Part shown: positions 34,101-43,800 of the stretch, piece by piece | How positions within the stretch are numbered: the stretch's first letter is position 1 | Layout of the letters: the number at the start of each line of letters is the position of its first letter | Source of the DNA: Paenibacillus sp. 1_12 | GTDB lineage: Bacteria > Bacillota > Bacilli > Paenibacillales > NBRC-103111 | Assembly: GCF_900114475.1 (NCBI RefSeq) | Contig: NZ_FOTE01000030.1 | Coordinates: 1 to 49,959 of the forward strand | Length of the DNA stretch: 49,959 nt | Direction: 5' to 3' | Translations under genes and position numbers: made by a program | The notes under the pieces: generated by a model | What the model saw: the letters and a program-made list of their open reading frames with translations, nothing else | Told to the model about the DNA's origin: nothing | Databases searched by the model: none

Positions 34101-35590
34101 GGAGTCGAATTTTTGACCAAGGCTACTTTGCCGTCTTTATTGTCCAAGTCGATGGTTCCTATGGCGTCGGGGGTTGGCAATTCCGGACCGATGAGCGTTG
34201 CTTTCCCAGCTTCTTGAACCAGAAAAAAACCACGAGCGGGAATCGTGCCCGTCAATGCTGTCGCTTTCCACTGATTGCTGTCCGAAGTGGCGTTGCTGAC
34301 AGCATACTGTATCGACCAACCGGTTATATTTACATTTATATCTGTAGGATTATACAGCTCGACAAAATCATACTTGTACATCGCGTTATCGTTCTGGCTT
34401 CCTCCGCCGAATAGCTTGCTGATCACAATTTGATTGGCTTCGTCCAGATCTTCCGGCGATGGTTCAACATAAGGTGAATTGTTGGCTGCAAGCGTAATTC
34501 CACTAACCTCACCGGAATCAGCGTAAGCGCCTGCCGTGATGGCTGTTTTTTTAATGACGACGCTTAAACCAACGTCCGTAGTCACGTCAGCAGAAGCCGT
34601 TCCACCAATGGTAAATGTAATTTTATAAACGGCGTCTGTAACCGCACTGGTGACGGCAATTCCGGCAGGAAGTCCGTTCACCGTATAATCTCCTGCTCCC
34701 AGAGCACCTGCTTTGACTGTGCCGGTCGTCATTTGAATGGAAAATGTGTTGCCGGAGCTGTTGACGGTGCGAACCGAACTCATGCTCACTTTATTGGCAA
34801 CGCTGTCCGCTCTTGCCACAACCGGGGTGCGATAGGATGAATTTCTTGGTGCGATCTCTCCGGAGGTGCCCGCTTGATCAAAATCCTTACCATTGTCGCG
34901 GCTGTTCCAGCCATGTCCGTACAGGTCTGCGACCGTTCCTGTCAATGCAGTGAGTCCTGCGGTTTGGCTTGGATTCAGCGGGTCCACTGCTTTTCGAACG
35001 ATCCCTTTTTGCGCCGAGTTTGCCGGGGCCGCCGATGTACCGTAGTAGCTTTTTGCCGCTCCATAGCCGACAAAATCTACAACATTTGCAGCTAAGCTTG
35101 GTGTCGTCGGATTCGCCATGGTGAGCGCCGCCGCATTTTTAAGAAGCGCCACTTTCCCGTCTTTATTGTTTAAATCAATCGTTCCAGTAGCGTCGGGAGT
35201 TGGCAGGTCAGGCCCAAACGGTGCAGCTTGTCCCGCCTCCTGAATCAAAAAATACCCGCGTGCGGGAATCGTGCCGGTCAATGGGGTAACTTTCCATGTA
35301 GTGCTGTCTGAGGTAGTATTGCTGTCCGCATACTGTACGGACCACCCGGTTACATCCACATTGCTGTCTGTGGGGTTGTACAATTCAATAAAATCATTTT
35401 TATAAAGCGCACTGCTATTTTGGCTTCCACCGCCAAAAATTTTGCTGATGACAATTTTATCGGCATCGGCGGCATGGACTACGCCCCCTTCGAGCCAAGG
35501 GATCGCCATTAACGGATTGATGCCGACCGCGATGGTCAGCAGCATGGCGATCATTCTGATCCATTTCATTTTTCGCGCAAATAAGTACAT
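31133..35590 (-). CDS. Secreted multidomain protein: 2 lamin-tail domains, DUF2252, cohesin, dockerin
   Basis: 1485 aa, start behind AGGGGGGAACAG, signal peptide 1-40. Lamin-tail domains lie at about 44-250 and 385-600 (KIFGGGSQNSSALYKNDFIE; VELYNPTDINVNITGWSIQY). Repeats of about 110 residues follow each and precede the core (KAGALxxxDYxxxGLP pattern, three copies). Residues about 830-1275 are a DUF2252 domain: FYRGNPELNFYDL, TWISGDAHIQNVGYYD and IIFDLNDFDESYIAPFYFDL, reminiscent of the GDxHxxN and DFD loops of kinase-like phosphotransferases. Residues 1285-1417 resemble a cohesin, and 1418-1485 a type I dockerin (DLNGDGVINVGDLAIAAGYF and DGKVDIWDLRDIAQ). Such a chain suggests a secreted enzyme assembled on surface cohesins. 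The substrate is unknown. Confidence 0.9.
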   Translation of the reverse strand: MYLFARKMKWIRMIAMLLTIAVGINPLMAIPWLEGGVVHAADADKIVISKIFGGGSQNSSALYKNDFIELYNPTDSNVDVTGWSVQYADSNTTSDSTTWKVTPLTGTIPARGYFLIQEAGQAAPFGPDLPTPDATGTIDLNNKDGKVALLKNAAALTMANPTTPSLAANVVDFVGYGAAKSYYGTSAAPANSAQKGIVRKAVDPLNPSQTAGLTALTGTVADLYGHGWNSRDNGKDFDQAGTSGEIAPRNSSYRTPVVARADSVANKVSMSSVRTVNSSGNTFSIQMTTGTVKAGALGAGDYTVNGLPAGIAVTSAVTDAVYKITFTIGGTASADVTTDVGLSVVIKKTAITAGAYADSGEVSGITLAANNSPYVEPSPEDLDEANQIVISKLFGGGSQNDNAMYKYDFVELYNPTDINVNITGWSIQYAVSNATSDSNQWKATALTGTIPARGFFLVQEAGKATLIGPELPTPDAIGTIDLDNKDGKVALVKNSTPLTVLNPVKPSADANVVDFVGYGAAKSYNGSGATPAPSAQRAILRKAVNPLAANQTAGLSALTGSPGELYGHGWNKKDNESDFEAATLGFFSPHNAAYLTPLSVKIDSINNKVTMDTLRTISGSNNSFTVLMTTGKVKAGALAASDYSVSGLPNGLVVQSAIGDPAKKQIVFTLGGTAAADVSSDVTLSVTIKKSAIAAGAYDDSMAISGITLINSAPRVKGTVIANSLNMTAPNTPSGSFTVHLTAGAIKNGALADIDFSLTGLPNGITVQATGDAVNNYVVFTVAGNTAAPVIEPASLSLMLHVSAVTAGAQLGSDSLAGIILPRYNTPVDTSAARKAALIQRIKEDNSFFNDSEIKKFKYNQMSSSASSFYRGNPELNFYDLGSVIPIPQTWSSYSSFKTWISGDAHIQNVGYYDDKFGNIIFDLNDFDESYIAPFYFDLLRITSSIYLTRDDHGLNTGNSAISDTEMRQMTKTFLAQYMEALKSVIGNNNKNSAASKLNLSNLQDGFTKTIMTKLSQNTQLDLLNKSTKIVGSNRVFNIDGKSDKYRAATDSEKAEITVNWQTYLNSLSPAIKNAKLTENPRYYDIKDIAVRINQGLGSLGAMRYNVLLEGSTSGNNDDIILDVKEERKPGMFSNSYTTPSEPYGAYEGQEGMRAKTAYEKMSMDTDEHLGYLESSNRSFIVHKISPFKGDVADSSAGKFSNATELVDYLKYMAKVFAYAHARAATSADFEQNVMSQIYENSSVWNNFQTTLVNLSEDYYRQVAADYRLLKSDLTSGSLIDQDSPSMTLSGPNNIVSGSQLTVRVGLMNASDSVRAEDITVSYDSSLFEFKDVVQSNTNFSIADIKTDPGKIRVFLANTAPVPKTDVPLFDLVFKAKDVASAKTGQIGIDNAALGTFPTGAVVQAATTSLSVQVSKLTIPGDLNGDGVINVGDLAIAAGYFGAKAGDTNWNEATIADITGSNGTPDGKVDIWDLRDIAQKISSQP

Positions 35591-35623
35591 TCTGTTCCCC
35601 CCTATTTATTCCCAATACTAATC

Positions 35624-35893
35624 TTAGTTTCCGATTATTAAGGGAATATTATGGCTAAGTAAAGATTTTATGGATATGCGGCGGCTCTTGAGGTTCAGGC
35701 AGCTTTTGAATGCAATCCATTTATTAATAAATCCAAGCAAGCATATAATGATAACCAAAATCAATAATTCTGTCATGGAAATTGGGTGTATTTTTCTAAT
35801 ATGCTTTGTCTCCAAAACACAACGATAGAACCGTTCATCATCCACGGCTTCCCTAAACCTTCTCGCTCTATCTAACCCCCAAACAACTTTCAT
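35624..35893 (-). CDS. Hypothetical small protein with one membrane segment
   Basis: 89 aa, ATG at 35893. A polar N-terminal part (KVVWGLDRARRFREAVDDE) is followed by one hydrophobic segment (MTELLILVIIICLLGFIN) and a basic tail. No RBS better than weak, no family recognised. It lies just upstream of the 1485-aa gene on the same strand. It may be a real short membrane protein or a leftover of a larger gene. Confidence 0.3.
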   Translation of the reverse strand: MKVVWGLDRARRFREAVDDERFYRCVLETKHIRKIHPISMTELLILVIIICLLGFINKWIAFKSCLNLKSRRISIKSLLSHNIPLIIGN

Positions 35894-35998
35894 CAGAACA
35901 ATGACCTAATCTTTACGTCTGGTTACTGAGAAGATGTGTAAGCTGTAATCCACCCCCGAGTGTCCTAGGGCATCCAACTCCCGCTCCCTTGTGAAGAC

Positions 35999-36028
35999 AA
36001 AAAAAAGACCCTTTCAATGAAGAGAGGG
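35999..36028 (-). terminator. Terminator-like hairpin
   Basis: On the minus strand, stem CCCTCTC / GAAAGGG (36009-36028, one mismatch, six-base loop) followed by a T-run (A-run 35999-36006). The remnant gene ending at 36205 lies upstream, so this was probably its terminator. Confidence 0.7.
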
Positions 36029-36079
36029 CAATCCCACATTAACTTCTCATTCGTTATTTCCGTTCCAAACTAATAGTGA

Positions 36080-36097
36080 ACAGCACTCCACATGTGT
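36080..36097. repeat. Second copy of the 18-bp shared sequence
   Basis: Identical to 1687-1704; here the palindrome CTCCACA-TG-TGTAGAG has one mismatch. It lies between a terminator and a gene remnant. Confidence 0.6.
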
Positions 36098-36204
36098 AGA
36101 GTAAACAGAGTCAACACATACCCTTAACATATTTTGGGTCTCCTAACCCGAGTTGCTGTCAATAACAGCACGTCTTTACTTGTACGTGATGATCCCGGCT
36201 TTTA

Positions 36205-36330
36205 CTAAGTTTCATAGATGGAAGGGCCGTTTTCACTGAAGAAGACGTATTCCTCCGTCGATTTAGCTTTCACGTAAAAAGCTACGTCGCCCTTCCCTTC
36301 GAACTTCACTTCATACTTCCCTTTTTTGCA
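36205..36330 (-). pseudogene. C-terminal remnant of an unidentified protein
   Basis: An open stretch of about 40 codons ends with TAG at 36205-36207 and reads KYEVKFEGKGDVAFYVKAKS, then TEEYVFFSENGPSIYET. It has no start codon with an RBS, and the beta-strand-rich pattern fits the end of a larger extracellular or regulatory protein. The family is not recognised. Confidence 0.4.
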
Positions 36331-36370
36331 ACAGGGAAATTGGGCGCCCTGAGTGGAAATTTTTTAACAT

Positions 36371-36398
36371 CAAAAAAAGAGAGCTTCTAAAGCTCTCT
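36371..36398 (-). terminator. Terminator overlapping the end of the membrane protein gene
   Basis: Stem AGAGAGCTT / AAGCTCTCT (36378-36386 with 36390-36398, 3-base loop) followed on the minus strand by a T-run. The last codons and stop of the gene at 36387 form the upstream arm and loop of the hairpin. Confidence 0.85.
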
Positions 36399-37178
36399 AT
36401 AGGCTGGCTGCATCATCCCTTGAGTGGGCCGATCCTCTTGGTACTCATAATATTGCGACTGAACCGGCGCATGTATTTGTGCTTCCACTGGCATTGGCGG
36501 CTGCTGATATGGCTCATCCACATACATGATTCTGCGCTGAATTTGCATGAGTCCATTCACGACGCGAAGCGCGATCCAGAAAAGCACAAGACCAACGCCT
36601 ACGTACAACATATATTGCTGATTATAGGTCCAATCTATATGAAAATAACTAAACAAGTTATTTTCTAAAATATCAAGCTGCATTTCATTCATCAAAATGA
36701 TATGCACGACTGGAAGAGCAATAAATCCTATTCCAAGTGAAATCACCGTTACCATAATAACAAAGAATACAATGCCTGTTACAAATTTTAGTAATACGAG
36801 CAGCAGATTTCGAATGAATAGCCCACCGTCAAAACCTCTCGCCATTCGCATCAACCAGTTCTGCCCAGCTTCAGACTGTTGTTTGTAGGTATACGAAACA
36901 GGAGGGGTCGGTAAACCTAAAATTTGTCTAATCATGTTTTGTTCAAAATTCACAATCCCATTCAACAGCTTAGCTACTCCAAAAAACAGTGGTATTCCGA
37001 TAAATATAGGAGTTAAACCGATTGATAGTGTAAGTCCCGTTATCGCTACTGTAAAATAGATAATCCCTAACGGGAGAGATAGCAATAGATAGAGGATCGT
37101 TGCATAGGTCTTTGGATTAAAAAGCACCCAATTTACTTTACCTGTCGGCGTTTTTGCAGTCGCTTCTATCGCCTTCAT
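36387..37178 (-). CDS. Integral membrane protein, putative sensor (PF13796-like) domain
   Basis: 263 aa from the ATG at 37178 behind AAAGGAAGTG (TTG at 37184 possible). Four to five hydrophobic segments in two hairpins: TYATILYLLLSLPLGIIYFT, LTLSIGLTPIFIGIPLFF, LLLVLLKFVTGIVFFVIMVT and YMLYVGVGLVLFWIALRVV. The pattern of a 'putative sensor' domain, in which a Gly/Pro-rich second helix repeats in the second half, fits best. The C-terminal tail is rich in Gln, Pro and Tyr. Its gene is monocistronic with a strong terminator. Function is unknown; related proteins often accompany histidine kinases, but none lies here. Confidence 0.75.
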   Translation of the reverse strand: MKAIEATAKTPTGKVNWVLFNPKTYATILYLLLSLPLGIIYFTVAITGLTLSIGLTPIFIGIPLFFGVAKLLNGIVNFEQNMIRQILGLPTPPVSYTYKQQSEAGQNWLMRMARGFDGGLFIRNLLLVLLKFVTGIVFFVIMVTVISLGIGFIALPVVHIILMNEMQLDILENNLFSYFHIDWTYNQQYMLYVGVGLVLFWIALRVVNGLMQIQRRIMYVDEPYQQPPMPVEAQIHAPVQSQYYEYQEDRPTQGMMQPAYREL

Positions 37179-37470
37179 ATTCAAACACTTCCTTTGGCTT
37201 CATATGTCATGCTCTAAGTTATAAATCCATTATATCCGGCTTATTTGCCTGACATAACCGTCTTAGGGAGGGTCTGAACCTAGGCTTTAGACTAGGACTG
37301 CTCCTGTTCAGATGAACTTATTGAAGTAAAGTGCATTTAGAGAAAGGATCTGAATGTCAAATTGAGGATACCTTCCTTCAAATATCGGAGGACATTGAAC
37401 TATCGTATTCATTCGTATTATGAGTTCAACCAGTTTTTTGTTAGTGCCAAGTGACTACTGACGTTTTACA

Positions 37471-37570
37471 ATGAAGCGGCTTTAGAAGGTGGGAGAACTT
37501 GCCAAGCTCACGGGACTCACGATACGAACATTGAGATTTTACGATCAGATCGGCCTGTTCTCTCCGTCGT
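37471..37570 (+). pseudogene. MerR-family regulator, N-terminal fragment
   Basis: ATG (37471) AAG CGG CTT is followed by an in-frame TAG (37483-37485) and then by KVGELAKLTGLTIRTLRFYD and QIGLFSPS, the DNA-binding helix-turn-helix and wing of MerR proteins. Homology stops at about 37570, where antisense sequence of an IS transposase begins. It carries both a nonsense codon and a truncation, so it is dead. An alternative GTG start lies at 37489. Confidence 0.85.
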
Positions 37571-37797
37571 TGCCATTTCGTCAAGGTTGTTTTCGAAACA
37601 CCGTATTGTTTAACCGCAGCCTTAACGCCAATATGACCACTTTCAATCTCTTGGATGATGGTGAATTTCTGTGACGCGGTAAATTATTCTTTCCATATGA
37701 AAAAGCTCCCCTCACAGTATTAGGCTTTTATTATTTCACCTGTCTACTGTATGGGGAGCATATCAGTCATCTAAGCTGACTTTTGGGACAGCCCTCT
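37571..37797 (-). mobile_element. Left-end fragment of an IS3-family insertion sequence
   Basis: The outer end carries GGGCTGTCCCAAAAGTCAGC (minus strand, about 37776-37795), a typical IS3-family terminal sequence. Inside it, the minus strand encodes the helix-turn-helix of OrfA (FTASQKFTIIQEIESGHIGV, then KAAVKQYGVSKTTLTKWQRR) between about 37683 and 37572. No OrfB or second end is present, so the element is a remnant. It interrupts the MerR fragment, and its outer end is 13 bases from the pectate lyase stop codon. Confidence 0.85.
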
Positions 37798-37807
37798 TAG
37801 ATTATGA

Positions 37808-40800
37808 TTAGTTTATGAATCCTACTGTTTGCATCAGACGCTTCAGCAGGACAGCCGCTTCGGCACGGTTAGCGGTTGCGGAAGGCTCAAACGCATTTGC
37901 GCTCTTGCCGTTCAACAGCCCTGCCATTACCCCTTTGGCTACCGCATCCTTCGCCCATGTGCTGATCGAGTTCGCATCCTTGAACGCATTCAACTGATTG
38001 ACGTCACCGCTCGTTTTCTTACCGACAAAGGCCATGGCCCGGTTGATCATCACGGCCATTTCCTCGCGGGTGATGGAGGCGTTCGGGTTAAACTTGCCGC
38101 TCTCGTCTCCTTCGATCAAGCCCGCTTTTGCAGCAACTCCGACGATGCCCATGTACCAATCGTTTGCCGATACATCCTTGAAGTTGTTTGTTTTGTCTTC
38201 GCCGAGTCCCAAGCCTCTCACCAGCATCGCTGCAAATTCTGCACGGGAAATGGAGCTTTGCGGATCAAACGTGGTTTCCGTACGGCCTTTGACCAGCAGC
38301 TTCGATGCCAGCAATTCGACGTCGTCTTTAGCCCAGTGGCCCTTCATGTCCGCAAACGATTTGTTGAACTGTACAACCGAGTAGATCGAGTTGCCCGGAC
38401 GGCTGATCGTCACTTCCGTTTTGCCGTCGACTACCTGGAAGGTTGCCGGTACGAAGGTCATTTCGCCTGTAGCCGGGTCGATCATCACCGCTGTCGCTTG
38501 CTTGTTGTCCACCGTACTGCTCAGCTCCAGCGTACGGGAGACATAGGTGTTGCCAAAATCGTTGACGGAGACACTCTTTCCGTTGGCTTCAACCGTTACT
38601 GTGAAATCGACGGCTGGGGTCAGTAGCTGTGCTCCCACTTGCTTCGTTGCGCTCGCAATCTGATCTGCCAGGCTGCCGCTGACCTGTTCAATCACAATGT
38701 TCACTTTCACATCTTTCACGTCCGCCCCTATCGATTTGGCCAGCGAATCGATATCCAGCAGGCTCACCGGAAGGGCATAGGTCGCATTATCGAATTTCAC
38801 TACCAATACCGTATTCGAGGATTGCTTGGAAGCATTCAGCAAGAACGAGGCTGGAAGATTGACTTGTGCCACCGTTCCATCACTCTTGACTTCAACCACC
38901 ACTGCTTTATTGTTGTTTGACATACTGTTGTTGATCGCTTGATCCAGCGTAGCGCTGTCCAGCGTAACCACGGCTGCGGTCTTGCCGTCCATAGTCTTCT
39001 GCATCGTCGCCGTCGTGTTGATGGAGACGGAGCCGTCTTTATTCGATGTTACAGTGCTGCTGCTCGGAGATCCTGTTGACGAGCCGCCGCCGCTGCTCGT
39101 ACTGCTGCTCGTACTGCTGCTCGAGCTGCTTCTTGGCGTTGCACTTGCCACAATCGAGACCGCGCTTTCGCCTGCCGTATTAGCAGCCGTTACGACGTAG
39201 TAGTAGGTCGTTCCGTTGCTTACACTGGTATCCGAGTAAGTTGCTGCGGTTATGGTCGCGATGCTGTCATAGCCGTTTTCGCTCGTCGTGCTGCGTTTGA
39301 TGTTATAGCTGGTCGCGTCGTTGACCGCTGTCCATGCCAGTACTACCAGAGCGTTGCCCGCCGCTGCCGTCAGGCCCGTTGGAGCCACTGGCGCTTGCAT
39401 TGGTGCTGTTGGTGTTGCGCTTGCTTCCGCAGATGCTGGGCTCGAGCCACTAGCATTGGTTGCTTCTACCACATAGTAGTAGGTCGTTCCGTTCGTCAAG
39501 CCGCTATCTGGGTAAGACGCCGTTGCACTGGTGCCGACTTGTGTATAGCCGCTTCCGCTCGTCGTGCTGCGTTTGATGTTATAGCTGGTCGCGTCGTTGA
39601 CCGCTGTCCACGCCAATGCTACCTGAGCGTTGCCCGCCGTTGCCGTCAGGCCCGTTGGAGCCGCTGGCGCTTGCACTGGTGCTGGTGCTGTTGGTGTTGC
39701 GCTTGCTTCCGCAGATGCTGGGCTCGTGCCGCTAGCATTGGTTGCTTCTACCACATAGTAGTAGGTAGTTCCGTTCGTCAAGCCGCTATCCGTGTAAGAC
39801 GCGGTTGCACTGGTGCCTACTTGCGTATAGCCGCTTCCGCTCGTCGTGCTGCGTTTGATGTTATAGCTGGTCGCGTCGTTGACCGCTGTCCATGCCAGTA
39901 CTAACAGAGCGTTGCCCGCCGTTGCCGTCAGGCCCGTTGGAGCCGCTGGCGCTTGCACTGGTGCTGTTAGTGTTGCGCTTGCTTCCGCAGATGCTGGGCT
40001 CGTGCCGCTAGCATTGGTTGCTTCTACCACATAGTAGTAGGTCGTTCCGTTCTTCAAACCTCTATCCGTGTAAGACGCCGTTGCACTGGTGCCTACTTGC
40101 GTATAGCCGCTTCCGCTCGTCGTGCTGCGTTTGATGTTATAGCTGATCGCGCCGTTGACTGCTGTCCACGCTAGCGCTACCTGAGCGTTGCCCGCCGTTG
40201 CCGTCAGGCCTGTCGGTGAGGTAGGTGCCGGAACAACCGGAGTTTCTCCAACAGCAATAAGCGAAATATTATCCAAATACTGGTCAATCGTGTTGGAGCC
40301 TGGCGTCGATGTTTCGATTGAACCGATGTTCGTCACTGTCGTTGCCGTGTAGAATGGCAATGGCATATTTTTTTGCTTCGTTCCGTTGATGTACACATCC
40401 GCGGTTTGTGCTGATACGTCCGCTACGATTTTGAAATGATACCAGGTATTGATTGCATATGCTGCCATAACATTATCTGTCGCCGAAGTCTGCCCTACCG
40501 GTACTGTCTTGTAAGAGAATACCGTAGCCGATCCATCTTTGGCGGTTTGAATTTCAACGGCTACCGCTCCGGTCGAGCTTAACAGACGGATGACTTTGGT
40601 CGCGCTTGCTGCTGCTGTCAGCATGTAATCGAACTCGGTCGTTACCACCCCGTTTTGAGGTGCAAATGCCTTGCTCACTTTAACCAACTGCGTGCTTGTA
40701 CTCTTATCCGTATCGTGTAGGTACAGGCTTTTGGTGCTTCCCGGCAGAGCTGTCGATGGAGAAGCAATGGATGCATCGAGTGCAGTGCCTGAAGAAGGAG

Positions 40801-43800
40801 CTGGAACGGTTACCGTGTAGCCCAAATCCGTCAACGTTGCCGTACTTTCAAAATTATCATTAATCAACATGATACTGCTGCCCGATCCGCCGGATCCACC
40901 GTTGTTCGCTGCTGTTGGCGTTGCGCTTGCTTGCGAGGATGCTGCGCTCGTGCCACTCGCATTGTTCGCTTCTACCACATAGTAGTAAGTCGTGCCGTTC
41001 GTCACGCTAGTATCTGTGTACGAAGCCGTTGCACTTGTGCCTACTTGCTTATACCCGCTTCCGTTTGTCGTGCTGCGCTTGATATTGTAGGCTGACGCGC
41101 CGCTCACTGCCGTCCACGTCAGTGCTACCTGCGCGTTACCTGCCGTTGCCGTCAGGCCCGTTGGTGCACTAGGTGCCGGTATCGTTTGTTGTGTTGAGTT
41201 GCCTCCTACAGCTATAAGTTGAGTTGTGTAACTAAGAGTTTTATTCTTCAGTGCTGTATTAACAACAGACGATGCGTCATCGACTGAATTATCGAATTGC
41301 CAAGTAAAGTCTCCTTGATTGAGGCGTCCAGCTTTTCTCGTAACAATTTGTGGAATATTGTTTACGTCATCAATGTTAGCTGGATTTACTGCCGTTTCGA
41401 TCAAGGTATCGAAGTTATTATAAGCTGTTCCACCTACTAATGTTTTGTATGAACTTGGAACCGTTTCATTTCGTGTCGCTGCTAAATATGCATCAAATGA
41501 TGTTGGATTAGCCGGAGCTGTTCCTGCATCAGAGTTTGCATAAATAAGGCTATTAGGATTATTAATAATATTATTGTAGGCTTTAATCATGCCTCCAGAT
41601 TCCTTGGAGAATGTGCCATTAGCAACACCATCTTTAATATCCGTGCCTTGTAAAGAAATCATCATTGGATCATGAGCGTTTCTCCAATAATTTGATTCTA
41701 CAAAGATTGAACTTCCCGTTGTAGCGCCAACACCATATTTTGCGACTCCATCATAATAGTTATTATATACGTGAATAGTTCCCACTCTTACACGTGGATG
41801 ACGAGAGTCTGAATGGTCAAACCAGTTATGGTGGTAGGATACAAAAAATTCAGATGGTTCACTCAAACCGATCAGAGAGGATTTTCCGGAATCCCAGTAG
41901 TGATTGTACGAGATGGTGATATATGTCGAGCTGCCTTTAACATCAGTTGAACCGTCACCTTTTACTTGGTCAGCATCACTTCCTGCATCTCCATAGAAAA
42001 GGTCATTATTATGCACCCAAACATTCACATTACTTGTATCCATTGAGAAACCATCGTCAGGGAATCTCATCATGCCTATGTTTCTCAATTCTACATTACC
42101 GGCGTTTCTTACCAGGAAGCCCCATCCATACGCATAGGTATCTTCTCCGATACCTTCAAGCGTCATATTCATTTCGCTATAAGCTGCATTCCCTTTTACT
42201 TCAAGATATCCAGTGGAGTTAAGTTGTAAATTCATATCAGCTTTTGTAACTTGTCCAATAAATCTGATATCAAGCGGTGTTTTATCATAGCCTTTTTGCC
42301 TTAGCTTTAAAATTTCACCTATACCAGTGCCTGTTGTTGTAGCACCTTTGCTAGTGGTTATGACATCAAGAGTCACTGTTCTTGCAGTCGCAGATGTTAC
42401 ATAAATAACTTGAGCGCCGCTCCTAAGTGAACCATCGTCATTATAAGCACCTGAGCCGGTTTTAAATGGTGACTTGGAGGAAAAAGCAAATCCAGATCGG
42501 TCATTCTGCGCTACTGATAATATATTAGAAACAGCATGATTACTTGAACCGCCTGGAAATAGTGCTTCAACTTTCATTACATAATCTCTAGCAGGAAGCC
42601 CTACAGCGTCTGCTCTCCAATATGTAGGGTATTGGCGGATTAATTGAGTATCCATTTGTACATATTGAGAATCCGATGCGCTTGCTGGTTTAACGTATAC
42701 ATTATAGCCTTGGGAATTACTTACAGGCGCCCATTCCACATAGGCAGTTTCAAACCCGCCCCCGCTCTTGGATATTACTGGGCTACCAACAACCAACTGT
42801 ACAGGAACAGCGGAGACTACAGCTGAGTTTCCACTCTCGCCCTGGGAGTTGACAGCCGTAACAACGTAGTAATAAGTCGTACCATTCGTCAAGCCGGTAT
42901 CCGTATAGTTAGTCACTGTCTCGCCTGCAGCCACAGTCGTAAATTTCTGGCCGTCCGTACTCCGCTTCACAATGTAGCTGTTCGCTCCGTTTACAGCGCT
43001 CCACGATATGTTAACCTTAGTGTCGGCCCCAGTAGCCTTAACACCTATAGGCGCCTGTGGCGGCGGCGATGTCACCGGTGTTGCCTGCACTTCTGCTGAG
43101 TCTGGGCTCGGACCTACGCCATTCACAGCAGAAACCGTAAAGTAATACGTTGTATTGTTCGTTAAGCCTGTTAACGTGTACGAGTTGGATGAAATGCCCG
43201 TCACAGAGTTGTAAGGACCTCCGCTGGCCGTTGCATATTTAACCGTGTAGCTTTGTGCTCCGGCTGCAGCATTCCAATTCAATGTAACCTGGGTGTCTCC
43301 CGCATTGACGGTCAAGCCGGTTGGAGCGATAGGCCTCGGCAATACTGGGGTATCCGAAACCATATTCGATGTAGAGGCGCTTTCAAGCCCTGTAGAGTTT
43401 TTCGCCGTCACAACATAGAAATATTGAGTTCCATTTACGGCTGTCGTATCGGTATAAGTTGTACTGCTGCTTGGGATCGTAGCCAAGTCCGTGTATACGC
43501 CGCTTTGCGTACCACGTCTAATCGTATAGTTGGCCGCCCCGCTCGCTGCAGTCCAGGACAAATCGACCTTCGCATTGCTGCCCGGATTCACAACCGTTAA
43601 ACCGGTCGGCGCATTTGGCGGCGGCGCTGGGTCCCCACCGAAAAGCACCGTTCCGTCAGGTCTTTTGATCACCATATTGTCAAACTTTACATTGGCTTCC
43701 GTAACCGCAAGACCAATATTCAACGTGGCGTTGTTGTTATCGTTGTCAATTACGTACGTAGAGTCGGTAACTGTAGCATAAGCAGTCCCAAAGGAGCTGC

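Noticed and set aside
37829-38626. Plus-strand open frame of 265 codons
   Set aside because: Antisense to the SLH region of the pectate lyase; no start signal or domain.
39395-39904. Plus-strand Cys/Trp/Arg-rich repeat frame
   Set aside because: It is the reverse reading of the fibronectin repeats; the repetition is inherited from the real gene.
39135-40230. CRISPR-like regular repeat
   Set aside because: Repeat units of 276-282 bases without spacers encode fibronectin III domains in a continuous frame.
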